Source: Lactobacillus gallinarum DSM 10532 = JCM 2011 | Lineage (GTDB): Bacteria; Bacillota; Bacilli; Lactobacillales; Lactobacillaceae | Reading direction: 5' to 3' | Assembly (NCBI RefSeq): GCF_001434975.1 | Contig: NZ_AZEL01000078.1 | Coordinates: forward strand, 460-37,589 | Length of the DNA stretch: 37,130 nt | Shown here: positions 7,345 to 16,258 of the stretch, in pieces | Layout of the letters: each line of letters opens with the position of its first letter | Position numbering within the stretch: position 1 is the stretch's first letter | The notes under the pieces: generated by a model | Databases searched by the model: none | Told to the model about the DNA's origin: nothing | Seen by the model: only the letters and a program-made list of their open reading frames with translations | Position numbers and translations under genes: made by a program

Positions 7345-8004
7345 ATGAATTGGTCAATCATGCAACAAGCGTTGCCAGTATTTGTCCATGCATTTGGACT
7401 CACAATTTGGCTATCGCTAATTGGAATAATAGGTTCAATTATTGTTGGAATAATTGCTAGCCTGACGCAATATTTTAAAGTACCAGTACTCAGTCAAGTC
7501 ATGACAGCATATGTTGAACTAGCACGAAACACACCACTTTTAATTCAATTATTTTTCCTGTACTACGCTTTTCCAGTTATCGGAATAAAAATGTCCGCAG
7601 AAGTTTGCGGCATTATCGGTTTAATTTTCTTAGGTGGAGCATACATGGCTGAGGGATTTACTGGTGGCTTTAATGGAATTTCTACGAGTCAAATTAATAG
7701 CGGAAAAGCATTGGGGATGAGTCGTTTTCAATTAGCTCGCTATGTTGTTTTTCCGCAAGGCTTTGCCTTAAGCATGCCTGCCTTAACAGCTAATATTATC
7801 TTTTTAATTAAAGAAACATCAATTTTCTCAGTAATTGCGATTCCTGAATTAACCAACACGGCCTTAGATTTAACTGGAATGTATTACCGTTCTAATGAAT
7901 ATTTATTAATGCTGGTTATTGCATACGCAATTATCTTGATCCCAGTAATTCTTTTATTAACTTGGCTTGAAAGGAGAGTTCGTTATGGTGCATTCGGGAA
8001 TTAA
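7345..8004 (+). CDS. Amino-acid ABC transporter permease 1 (probable cysteine/cystine uptake)
   Basis: A 219-residue HisM/TcyB-type inner-membrane permease with about five hydrophobic helices. The EAA-loop region is GISTSQINSGKALGMSRFQLARYVVFPQ, and an AYVELARNTPLLIQLFFLYY segment is typical of polar amino-acid importers. A GGGAGGG ribosome site precedes ATG 7345. Its 3' end overlaps the second permease by 20 bp. The two presumably form a heterodimer driven by the ATPase at 8669. Its single cysteine (residue about 88, AEVCGI) is the only one in the operon. Substrate is inferred from the binding protein. Confidence 0.9.
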   Translation: MNWSIMQQALPVFVHAFGLTIWLSLIGIIGSIIVGIIASLTQYFKVPVLSQVMTAYVELARNTPLLIQLFFLYYAFPVIGIKMSAEVCGIIGLIFLGGAYMAEGFTGGFNGISTSQINSGKALGMSRFQLARYVVFPQGFALSMPALTANIIFLIKETSIFSVIAIPELTNTALDLTGMYYRSNEYLLMLVIAYAIILIPVILLLTWLERRVRYGAFGN

Positions 8005-8659
8005 TGTTTTATTTGAAGGAAGTAACTTCGCCCGTTTAATGGCTGGTCTTTGGACCTCAATTTGGATCGCAGCTATTTCATTAATAATCGGTTTAGCAAT
8101 TGGTATTATTTTCGGTATTCTGCGAACTTTATCTAATAAATTCATTCGTTTTATTCTGCGAGTTTATCTAGAATTCTTCCGAATAGTACCTACGATCGTT
8201 TTACTTTACCTGGTTTACTATATTTTGCCGCGAACTTTTCATGTTAATTGGCCAGCAACCTGGATGGCAGTTTTAGCATTTTCACTATGGGTAGCTGCCG
8301 AATTTAGCGATATTGTTCGCGGAGCAATTGAATCAGTTCCTAAGAGTCAACGAGAATCTGGTTTAGCACTAGGTTTAAGTAAAATTCAGCTGTTTAGATA
8401 TGTTCTGCTTCCTCAAGTAATTAAACTTGAACTACCCGCTACGATTAATTTAGCAACAAGAGTAATTAAGACAACTTCACTTTTACTGGTTATCAGCATT
8501 ATGGAAGTAATCAATGTTGCCCAGCAAATTATCGAAGCAAATAACCAACAATATCCAACTGGTGTTTTCTGGGTTTACGGTTTGATCTTTATTTTATATT
8601 TCGTTCTCGATTACCCATTATCAGCTTGGGCTAAGAAATTAACTAATGAAAGAAAATAG
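7985..8659 (+). CDS. Amino-acid ABC transporter permease 2
   Basis: A 224-residue polar amino-acid permease with membrane helices and the family segments YLEFFRIVPTIVLLYLVYY and ESVPKSQRESGLALGLSKIQ (EAA loop). ATG 7985 is chosen over the in-frame upstream start at 7967 because AAGGAGAG (7971-7978) is correctly placed for it. It overlaps permease 1 by 20 bp and ends next to the ATPase gene, indicating tight translational coupling. It contains no cysteine. Confidence 0.9.
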   Translation: MVHSGINVLFEGSNFARLMAGLWTSIWIAAISLIIGLAIGIIFGILRTLSNKFIRFILRVYLEFFRIVPTIVLLYLVYYILPRTFHVNWPATWMAVLAFSLWVAAEFSDIVRGAIESVPKSQRESGLALGLSKIQLFRYVLLPQVIKLELPATINLATRVIKTTSLLLVISIMEVINVAQQIIEANNQQYPTGVFWVYGLIFILYFVLDYPLSAWAKKLTNERK

Positions 8660-8668
8660 GTGACCATT

Positions 8669-9409
8669 ATGACTGAAGAAATTTTAAAAGTTGAGCATTT
8701 AAATAAGTTTTATGATGAACGACAAGTTTTACATAACATTAATTTTTCACTGAAAAAGGGTGAAGTATTAACATTACTTGGACCATCTGGTTCTGGTAAA
8801 AGTACCTTACTTAGAACTTTGAATGGATTAGAAGATTATAAAAATGGATCAATCTATTTCCACGAGAAGAAGATTGATCCTAGTCCTAAAGAATGGCAAA
8901 TCTTGCGACAAAAAATCGGTATGGTTTTCCAAAGTTACGATCTCTTTCCAAATCTAACCGTGATAGAAAACGTCTTACTTGCTCCAGTAAAGGTACAAAA
9001 ACGTGATGAAAATGAAGTTAAAGAAGAAGCAATTAAATTACTAAAGCAAGTTGGATTAGAGCAATATCTAAATGCTTATCCTAGAGAATTATCAGGTGGT
9101 CAAAAACAACGAGTAGCCATAGTTCGTGCATTGGCAATGAAACCTGAAATCATGCTTTTGGATGAAATCACTGCATCCCTCGATCCCGAAATGGTACGCG
9201 GAATTGAGGAAATCGTTGAGCTCCTTTCTAAACGTGATCACATGACAATGATTATCGTTACTCACCAAATGAATTTTGCTTCCCGAATTGCAGATGAAGT
9301 ACTCTTTTTGGAAGATGGCCATATTTTAGAAGATACACCAGGAAAAGAATTCTTTAATCATCCTCAAACGCAAAGAGCAAAAGATTTCCTAGACAGTATG
9401 GATTATTAA
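8669..9409 (+). CDS. Amino-acid ABC transporter ATP-binding protein
   Basis: The 246-residue GlnQ/TcyC-type ATPase has Walker A (GPSGSGKST, about residues 36-44), the Q-loop (VFQSYDLFPNLTV), the signature ELSGGQKQRVAIVRALA (about 142-157), Walker B LLDEITASLDPE and the H-loop IVTHQ. ATG 8669 fits the AGGTGA sequence at 8658-8663 better than GTG 8660, which falls inside it. It starts about 10 bp after permease 2. No cysteines are present. It energises import for the two permeases. Confidence 0.92.
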   Translation: MTEEILKVEHLNKFYDERQVLHNINFSLKKGEVLTLLGPSGSGKSTLLRTLNGLEDYKNGSIYFHEKKIDPSPKEWQILRQKIGMVFQSYDLFPNLTVIENVLLAPVKVQKRDENEVKEEAIKLLKQVGLEQYLNAYPRELSGGQKQRVAIVRALAMKPEIMLLDEITASLDPEMVRGIEEIVELLSKRDHMTMIIVTHQMNFASRIADEVLFLEDGHILEDTPGKEFFNHPQTQRAKDFLDSMDY

Positions 9410-9420
9410 GGATAAAGCCA

Positions 9421-10281
9421 ATGAAAAAGAAAAATATTTTTAATATTATTATGGGCATCGTTGCTCTGATAGTGGTAGTGAGTGCTGCTTATTTTGGCTT
9501 CACACAACCTAATTTAAATAGCGGTACTGCTGGCAGCCGTTGGAGCAATGAAAACGGCATTTCAGAAATTAAACGCCGTGGTTATATCAGAGTTGCAGTT
9601 TTTGGAGACTTACCACCATACGGTTGGGTAAATGACCAAGGCAAAAGAGTGGGGTATGATGTTTACTTAGCGCGTAGAATAGCTAAAGATTTAAACGTTA
9701 AAATTCGTTTTATTCAAGTAAATGCCAATAATCGTGTAGATACTTTGAATTCAAACAAAGCGGATATAGTTTTAGCTAACTTTACAGTAACGCCTGAACG
9801 TAAGGATATAGTTGATTTTGCCAAGCCTTATATGAAGGTGTCAGTGGGTGTAATTTCGCCTAAAAACGCGCCAATCAAAAGTGCCCAAGAATTAAAGGGT
9901 AAAAAATTGATTGTCACTAAGGGTACGACAGCCGAAAACTATTTTGCTAAACAATCTGGTGTTAACTTATTAAAATTTGACTCTAAGACGCAGCAGTTCA
10001 ACGCGCTAAAAAATGGCCGTGGTGCAGCCTTAGCTGATGATAATTCATATCTTTATGCTTGGGTTAAGAAAAATCCGAAGTATGTAGTCGGCATTAAAAG
10101 TATTGGGTCACGCCAGTATGTGTCTCCAGCTGTAAAGAAGGGCAATCGCTCATTATTAAAATGGACCAATCAAGAAATAACTAAGTTAACTCAGAAAGGC
10201 TTCTTTATAAAAGATTATCAAACAGAACTTGCACCATACTTTGGAAAGGATATTAAGCCAACCGACATTATTTTGAAATAA
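9421..10281 (+). CDS. Solute-binding protein, CjaA-like (probable cysteine/cystine binding)
   Basis: The 286-residue family 3 binding protein has an N-terminal hydrophobic anchor (about residues 8-27) and then the bilobed domain. RRGYIRVAVFGDLPPYGWVN, VGYDVYLARRIAKDL, ANFTVTPERKDIVDFAKPYM, VTKGTTAENYF and GRGAALADDNSYLYAW closely follow the pattern of CjaA-type cysteine-binding and lactobacillus cystine-binding proteins. That is the reason for the substrate call, but specificity cannot be proven by eye. There is no lipobox cysteine, and in fact no cysteine at all, so it is probably held by an uncleaved anchor or released. It is last in the operon and is followed by a terminator. Confidence 0.85.
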   Translation: MKKKNIFNIIMGIVALIVVVSAAYFGFTQPNLNSGTAGSRWSNENGISEIKRRGYIRVAVFGDLPPYGWVNDQGKRVGYDVYLARRIAKDLNVKIRFIQVNANNRVDTLNSNKADIVLANFTVTPERKDIVDFAKPYMKVSVGVISPKNAPIKSAQELKGKKLIVTKGTTAENYFAKQSGVNLLKFDSKTQQFNALKNGRGAALADDNSYLYAWVKKNPKYVVGIKSIGSRQYVSPAVKKGNRSLLKWTNQEITKLTQKGFFIKDYQTELAPYFGKDIKPTDIILK

Positions 10282-10285
10282 GTTA

Positions 10286-10317
10286 AAAGAGAACTTCGAA
10301 AACGAGGTTCTCTTTTT
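10286..10317 (+). terminator. Terminator of the ABC importer operon
   Basis: AAAGAGAACTTCG (10286-10298) pairs with CGAGGTTCTCTTT (10303-10315), with one G-T pair, and a T run follows. Confidence 0.88.
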
Positions 10318-10373
10318 TAATACCATCATCAAAAAATAAATGATGTTTTATTTGTATTAAGGGATTGATAACA

Positions 10374-13104
10374 ATGAGGCTGAAAAAGAAGAACTTACAC
10401 TTAAACCAAGAAATTGAACAACACTACAGCTTTAGAAAATTAGCATCGGGTGCGTTGGTTTCCGCAATTATTGTGCGTTTTTCATAGGGATTAAAACTGA
10501 AACAGTTTCAGTTGCTGTAGACAATAATGCTACTCAAGTAACTGTTAAAGAAACAAGCTCTCAAACTTCAACAGATAATTTAGATGTAAATACTGACAGT
10601 CACAGTTCTGATAAGATATTAGATAATACTCTTACATACGATAATCAAATTATTAAAAAAGAAACAAATAATACAGAAGCAGAACAGGTTACACAAACTA
10701 CTGACAAGGAAGAGACTACTACTCAACCAACACAAATTAGCCAAAATGATACTGCCAAGATTAATGTAGAAAAAGATCCTAAACAAGAAACGATCACTAC
10801 TTCAAAGGCATCATCAGTAGATGCAACTAAACCATTATTAGAATCAAAAACTGAGTCAACCGCTAAATCAGTAACTTTCGGAAATGGCGGTGCTACATTA
10901 TCAATTAGTCGCAATACAATAGGTGCGACTGGTGATACCACAGCAATTGCTGTTGATTTCAACGTTTCTAATCCAAAAAAGGGCGATCAATATCAAATTG
11001 TAATTCCTAAAGGAACTTATGGTATTGGTACTGATGGACAAAATATTCAGTCTGGTGGTACAACTACGATCGCTAATGATGAAGATAAATGCATCATCAC
11101 TAACACATTTACTGATGATAATGCCGGTACAATTCACCAACAATTTACTTTAAATCCAAGTAATAATTATGGCAGTCAGGATACACCAATGGAATTTATT
11201 GGTGATGTACTCAAGAAAATAACCATCACTAAAAAAGATGAAGCTGGAAATTCCGAAACTAAAGAATTGAATTTGACACAAGTTGTTAGTCCGGAAATGA
11301 ATCCTACATTTAAGCGTACAAGTCCTATAGCTGATTCTGTACGAGCTTCGCCAAATACTGACTATACCTATGAACTTGACATTAATGAAACAGACGGTGT
11401 AGCCAAAGGTCTTGATTATTCTAGCAAAAAAGTTAATTCTACAGTGAACACTAATACCATTATTACAATTCCTGTACCTGATAGTTTTGTGTTGAACCAA
11501 GATAAAACTTACACGATTAATGATTTTGGCGATCAAACAACTATTACTCAAGCTGTTGGACCCGGTGGCACTATTGTTATTCATGTGCCAAAGCGTAGTG
11601 GTCGTCAACATTGGAACAATGGTAGTTTTGGTTATAGAATTGTAGGTCACTATGCTGTTGCTCAGTCAGTTGACGATACTGTAATCAAGGCAGATAAAAC
11701 AATTCATATCGATCAAACTATCATAAAGGCAGACGGTTTCTTATTAGAGATTTAGATCAACCTTGGACTGAAACTTTACTAGGTAGTAAGCCAAACAATG
11801 AAGTACCAGAAATCACACTATCTGCGGATGTTTATGCGGACTCACATCAAATTCCACAAGATGTTGACCCTTCCAAGCTGGTTAACTTTTTTGGTTTTTA
11901 AAATACAACCAATCAAGATATTACTACTGCTAAAATTACGCTTACTTTTCCTGATGGTTTAAATATTAATCACTTAGATACTCCATACGATCCAGTTAAT
12001 TTACCTGACACCATGCCTATACAATAACTTATACCGATGGTCAAACAAACTCTGAGACTATTCAAGCCGGTCAAAGTATTGAAGCCACGGATAATCAAAG
12101 TATTGCCAAGGTTGTCATTACACCTAACGTGATTTCTGCTGGTGCTATTTTTAACGGTGATAATCGAATTAAAGCCTACGGTACAGTTAATAAGACATTA
12201 AAGGCTGGCACACCAATCAAAGACGGTTACGAATTCGATTCCAAAATTGGTTTTGTTTATAGTGGCCTAATTAAAGGCAATGAAAATAGTTGGGTATTTG
12301 CAAGTCCTTTATATGCTAGACAAAATTTAGCAGAGCCTAAAACTAGTGTGGGAACTTATTATGAACAACATAAACGCATGCCTGGTGATAACGATGCAGG
12401 ATTTCTTTCAGTTTACAGTAATGCAGATAGAAATGCCACTTCTCATAGCGTGCTTGAACCAATTTTCTATTATGTTTTGCCAGAAGGTACCGTTTATAAT
12501 GGTAATTTTGATCGTGGTTGGAAACAACCTGCGGAACAACAACCAAAGATTACTCACTTTACGGTTGATGACCAAGAAGTAGTGAAGCTTGATTACACTG
12601 GTACAGGCTATATCTTTGATACTACCGCTGTTCATAACAATGATGTTCATATTAATAACTTACCTTTGGCTGTCTCATAAATGGGCGATTTACATGTACA
12701 GTCCTCATATTAAGATGCTTGAGACACCAGCCAAAGATTATTCAGATTGGAAGAGCACTCAAACTGAAGGAAAATCTGACAATGTTTATGTCTTAGGTAA
12801 TGGTAACTGGACCATTAGTACTGCTCAACAAGTCCACATTGCATCAGGTATTAAGGGACCAAGCGATGCATTTGCAGTTGATAATACTATTGCTGATGAT
12901 AAAAATCCTGGGGCATTAGAATATGACTTGAGAATCGACAACAATTTGCAAAAAGTTAATAACGGAGTGGCGGTCATTAATATTAACGACGAGGCCGACA
13001 ATAACTTCAATTTCACAATGACGGCTCCTGTTAATGTACCTAATGACATTAAAGTTTTATATTCTACATCATTACTTTCAATTTATGAATACAAAATATG
13101 TTAA
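10374..13104 (+). pseudogene. YSIRK-type surface adhesin, N-terminal part, multiply broken
   Basis: ATG 10374 follows an AAGGGA site and begins a signal of the YSIRK type (HYSFRKLASGALVSAII). The frame hits TAG 10485-10487. A one-base shift at the T-run restores FIGIKTETVSVAVDNN and an open frame to 11755. Further lesions are a frameshift near 11745, an in-frame TAA at 11899-11901, a frameshift near 12020-12030 and another near 12675. The joined protein is a Thr/Asn/Asp-rich extracellular region of about 900 residues with no domain I can name. It stops at 13104 without anchor. A matching repeat region and LPXTG anchor are found 6 kb downstream, so I read this as the 5' part of one split gene. 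Confidence 0.85.
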
Positions 13105-13128
13105 TCTTTCCCACGGTAATATCTTTTA

Positions 13129-13153
13129 AGTTCTTGATATAAAGAACTATTTT
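13129..13153 (+). terminator. Weak hairpin at the left junction of the metal-resistance segment
   Basis: AGTTCTT (13129-13135) pairs with AAGAACT (13142-13148), and a short T-rich stretch follows. It may be a weak terminator before copY. Confidence 0.35.
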
Positions 13154-13205
13154 CTAGCAAGTATTCATTATAGTGAAAAATTCATAGTATTTTCTGGCAG
13201 AAAGG

Positions 13206-13234
13206 TTGCATTATTGTGACTACAATTGTAAACT
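13206..13234 (+). promoter_or_regulatory. copY-copB promoter
   Basis: TTGCAT (13206-13211), a 17-bp spacer and TAAACT (13229-13234). The first cop box overlaps the spacer and the edge of the -10, which would let a repressor block polymerase. Confidence 0.55.
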
Positions 13235-13261
13235 AATAAATGTTAGGAGTCTACAAACGTA
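13221..13261. promoter_or_regulatory. Two cop boxes (CopY operators)
   Basis: TACAATTGTA (13221-13230) is a perfect TACAnnTGTA cop box. TACAAACGTA (13252-13261) matches at all but one specified position. Their starts are 31 bp apart, about three helical turns, so two CopY dimers could bind the same face of the DNA. Confidence 0.8.
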
Positions 13262-13292
13262 AACTTAGAATTCAATTAATGGAGGAAGCCAA

Positions 13293-13724
13293 TTGAAGGA
13301 TGCAAAGAATGTAACCATCACCGATTCTGAATGGATGGTTATGAAAGTAATTTGGACAATGGGACATGCGACTAGTCGTGAACTAATTGATGCTATGAAC
13401 GAATTAGAAGGCTGGTCAGCTTCAACAACCAAAACGCTACTTCACAGGTTGATTCAAAAACAGGCGGTTGCGCAGCATGGCGGCAGTCGACCATTCACGT
13501 ATAAGCCGGTTGTTGGCGAGAAGGAATCAATGGCGGTAGCGGCAGATGATTTGTTTGACCATATGTGTGCGATGCGGGCTGGTTCAACAATTGCCGGCGT
13601 TATTCAGTCAAGGGAACTCTCACGGGCGGATATTGCGAACTTACAGGCGATTCTAGCTGAAAAGGCCAAAACAGCGCCCGAAGAAGTCCAGTGTAACTGC
13701 TTGCCAGGTGATCAAACGTGTTAA
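13293..13724 (+). CDS. copY: CopY/TcrY-family copper-responsive repressor
   Basis: The 143-residue BlaI/MecI/CopY-type winged-helix protein has the sequence ITDSEWMVMKVIWTMGHATSRE at its N-terminus and a C-terminal cysteine motif. It starts at TTG 13293, which has a GGAGGA site at 13281-13286; no ATG fits. CopY repressors release cop boxes when Cu(I) displaces zinc from a CxCxxxxCxC motif. Here the tail reads CNCLPGDQTC, so the third of the four usual cysteines is glutamine. Only three remain, which could weaken or change metal sensing. Two cop boxes sit upstream, and copB follows. Base composition is visibly richer in G+C than in the flanking genes, suggesting transfer. Confidence 0.9.
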   Translation: MKDAKNVTITDSEWMVMKVIWTMGHATSRELIDAMNELEGWSASTTKTLLHRLIQKQAVAQHGGSRPFTYKPVVGEKESMAVAADDLFDHMCAMRAGSTIAGVIQSRELSRADIANLQAILAEKAKTAPEEVQCNCLPGDQTC

Positions 13725-13762
13725 GACTGTGGTGTTCTGTTTACTTTTAGGATTGCTGCACA

Positions 13763-13783
13763 AAAATCCCGAGCCCGGGGATT
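13763..13783 (+). repeat. GC-rich hairpin between copY and copB
   Basis: AAATCCC (13763-13769) pairs with GGGATTT (13777-13783) around GAGCCCG. The 133-bp gap between the genes holds this and no ORF. It recalls the hairpin at 333-356 and IS200/605-type ends. A regulatory or partial-terminator role, making copB expression lower than copY, is also possible. Confidence 0.45.
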
Positions 13784-13857
13784 TCCACACAAGGAACTTA
13801 TATTTAGGCTTCTAACCGCTTTGCTACGCACACTTATTTTTAGGAGGGTCGATAATC

Positions 13858-16011
13858 ATGGAAAATAAAGAGGAACATATGAACATGAAAAACATGAGTG
13901 CTAAGAATATGGAAAATAATGAATCAAATATGAGTCATATGGATCACGATATGACCGAAACGGATCACAGCCAAATGAACATGAATCACGGTGATATGGA
14001 TATGGCTGGGACCGACATGATGATGCACGGTGGCTCAATGATGCATATGGGGAATTTGAAAGTTAAATTTTGGGTCTCCGTTGTCTTAGCGATTCCAGTT
14101 TTACTGTTAGCACCAATCATGGGTTTAAACGTTTCCATCCTCAGTTTCAGTTCACCGCTAATTGTTGGCATTATCATCGTTTTGTTTGATACGGCACTTT
14201 ACTTTTATGGCGGAATGCCCTTTTTAAAGGGAGCTAAAGCGGAAATTCAGAATAAATCTCCTGAAATGATGACGCTAGTAACCCTTGGAATTTCCGTTTC
14301 GTATTTCTACAGTTTGTACGCATTTATTGCCAACAACTTCTTGAACCCGGCAAATCCTGTAATGGATTTTTCGTTCGAACTTGCAACCCTGATTTTAATT
14401 ATGCTTCTAGGACACTGGATTGAAATGAATGCATTGATGGGGGCTGGGAATGCATTACAAAAGATGGCGGCTCTGTTGCCTAAGACGGCTCATCTAGTTA
14501 CAGATAATGGTGAAACAAAAGAAGTGCCAGTATCTGATTTAAAAGTTGGTCAAGCTTTCCAAGTGCGTTCAGGTGAGAGTATTCCAGCCGATGGTGTTAT
14601 TACGGCTGGGGAGTCGACCGTGAATGAAGCACTGGTAACCGGTGAATCTGCTGCCGTTACCAAGAACGTTGGCGATAAGGTCATTGGTGGTACAATCAAC
14701 AATAACGGGACGCTAACGGTTAAAATTAGTGGTACTGGTGACTCCGGCTATCTTTCTCAAGTAATGAAAATGGTTCGAAATGCCCAGCAAGCTAAATCTA
14801 AAGCAGAAGATAAAGCTGATTTAGTTGCCAAGTATCTATTTTACGCGGCACTTAGTGTTGGGATTATTGCTTTCTTTGCCTGGTTACCCCAGGGATTGGC
14901 GACTGCAATGACGATCATGGTGACCGTCTTCGTGATTGCTTGCCCGCATGCATTAGGATTAGCGATTCCATTAGTGGTTTCTCGTTCTACTACGATTGGC
15001 GCTCAAAATGGGCTATTAGTTCGAAATCGCCAAGCCATTGAAGCAAGTCAACATGTTAGCCACGTTCTCTTGGATAAAACTGGCACGTTAACAGAAGGTA
15101 AATTTACTGTGAATGCATTGATTCCAAATGATGGGATTGACGAAACAACGTTATTAAGCCGACTGGCCGCCCTTGAAAATAATTCGACTCATCCGCTGGC
15201 CCAAGCAATCATTGCTGAAGCCCAAGCGAAGGACATTGAAGTCGTTGCGGCTGAAAAGTCTCAAAATATTCCGGGCGTTGGTATTTCCGGTAATATTGAT
15301 GGTACTGACTATATGATTGTTAATGGTAACTATTTAACGAAGCAAGGGATCAGGTTTGACAAAGCCACTGCTGATAAATGGGCTGCTAAGGGTAATTCCG
15401 TCAGCTTCCTATTGCAGGGCACCCAAGTTCAAGGAATGGTTGCTGAAGGTGACACCATCAAAGCGAGTGCTAAGGAATTAATTAGTGGTCTTCAGAGGCG
15501 AGGAATTACCCCCGTAATGCTCACTGGCGATAATCCAAAAGCCGCGGAACACGTTGCTAACTTACTAGGATTGACTGAATTCCATGCAGGCCTATTACCA
15601 GATGATAAGCAAAAGATTATTGCTGATTATCAAGCAAAGGGCAATCACGTCATCATGGTTGGTGACGGCGTAAATGACGCACCAAGTCTTTCCGCGGCCG
15701 ATATTGGAATTGCAATTGGTGCCGGAACCGATGTTGCCATTGATTCCGCTGATGTTGTGTTGGTTAAATCAGAACCCAGCGATATTTTACATTTTCTTGA
15801 TTTGGCTAAAATCACAAATCGGAAAATGGTTCAAAATCTCTGGTGGGGAGCAGGCTACAATATTGTCGCAATTCCACTCGCTGCCGGTGTGTTGTCATTT
15901 ATGGGAATCACTCTAGACCCAGCCGTTGGTGCTGTGGCCATGGCGATGTCGTCAATTATCGTGGCAATTAATGCGATGGGATTGACTGGTAAAAAGATTA
16001 AAAACGTGTAA
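13858..16011 (+). CDS. copB: CopB-type copper-exporting P-type ATPase
   Basis: A 717-residue P1B-3-type ATPase that pumps copper (possibly also silver) out of the cell. Residues 1-64 form a Met/His-rich metal-binding tail. Landmarks are TGES (262-265), the membrane metal motif CPH (362-364, diagnostic for CopB rather than CopA), the phosphorylation site DKTGT (406-410), the HP motif (445-446) and GDGVNDAP (602-609). About eight membrane helices are visible. A strong TAGGAGGG ribosome site precedes ATG 13858. It appears intact, in contrast to the ATPase remnant at 4692-5557. It follows copY and is followed by a small Met/His/Cys-rich protein, together a copper-resistance set. Confidence 0.93.
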   Translation: MENKEEHMNMKNMSAKNMENNESNMSHMDHDMTETDHSQMNMNHGDMDMAGTDMMMHGGSMMHMGNLKVKFWVSVVLAIPVLLLAPIMGLNVSILSFSSPLIVGIIIVLFDTALYFYGGMPFLKGAKAEIQNKSPEMMTLVTLGISVSYFYSLYAFIANNFLNPANPVMDFSFELATLILIMLLGHWIEMNALMGAGNALQKMAALLPKTAHLVTDNGETKEVPVSDLKVGQAFQVRSGESIPADGVITAGESTVNEALVTGESAAVTKNVGDKVIGGTINNNGTLTVKISGTGDSGYLSQVMKMVRNAQQAKSKAEDKADLVAKYLFYAALSVGIIAFFAWLPQGLATAMTIMVTVFVIACPHALGLAIPLVVSRSTTIGAQNGLLVRNRQAIEASQHVSHVLLDKTGTLTEGKFTVNALIPNDGIDETTLLSRLAALENNSTHPLAQAIIAEAQAKDIEVVAAEKSQNIPGVGISGNIDGTDYMIVNGNYLTKQGIRFDKATADKWAAKGNSVSFLLQGTQVQGMVAEGDTIKASAKELISGLQRRGITPVMLTGDNPKAAEHVANLLGLTEFHAGLLPDDKQKIIADYQAKGNHVIMVGDGVNDAPSLSAADIGIAIGAGTDVAIDSADVVLVKSEPSDILHFLDLAKITNRKMVQNLWWGAGYNIVAIPLAAGVLSFMGITLDPAVGAVAMAMSSIIVAINAMGLTGKKIKNV

Positions 16012-16063
16012 TTAAGTGATGACAAAAACTTATTATAGAAACAAAGCAAAAGGAAGTGAAACT

Positions 16064-16240
16064 ATGTCACAATGGATTCTGATAGCCCTTTTTCTTCTAG
16101 CACACCCACTCATGATGCTATTTATGCACAAGGGTATGCACAAGGGTATGCACGGTGGCTCTGGTAGTATGGGCTGCTGTGGAAACAACACTCAACAAAA
16201 TTCCAATAATACTGAAAAGCCACGTAAAAAAGTCAATTAA
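16064..16240 (+). CDS. Small Met/His/Cys-rich membrane protein next to copB
   Basis: The 58-residue protein has one N-terminal hydrophobic helix (WILIALFLLAHPLMMLF) followed by a repeated MHKGMHKGMHGG, a GSMGCCGNN site and a basic hydrophilic tail. I do not recognise a named family. The density of Met, His and paired Cys ligands beside copB suggests a membrane-tethered copper-binding peptide. ATG 16064 has an AGGAAGTG site. Only 52 bp separate it from copB and no terminator intervenes, so it is probably in the same transcript. Confidence 0.72.
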   Translation: MSQWILIALFLLAHPLMMLFMHKGMHKGMHGGSGSMGCCGNNTQQNSNNTEKPRKKVN

Positions 16241-16258
16241 CTTGGGGGTATATATTAT

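Noticed and set aside
7146-7345. T-box riboswitch for cysteine in the ABC-operon leader
   Set aside because: No T-box consensus (such as GGTGGNACC) precedes the terminator, and the stretch is taken up by a translated-looking ORF.
10723-11650. Minus-strand ORFs opposite the adhesin N-terminal part
   Set aside because: Antisense shadows of Thr/Asn-rich coding sequence; composition is unlike real proteins and no ribosome sites are present.
12343-12650. Overlapping minus- and plus-strand ORFs within the adhesin
   Set aside because: They lie across the adhesin reading frames, lack ribosome sites and have no recognisable protein features.
13858-13990. Low-complexity repeat or assembly artefact at the start of copB
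   Set aside because: Met/His-rich N-terminal tails are normal for CopB ATPases, and the frame and ribosome site are intact.
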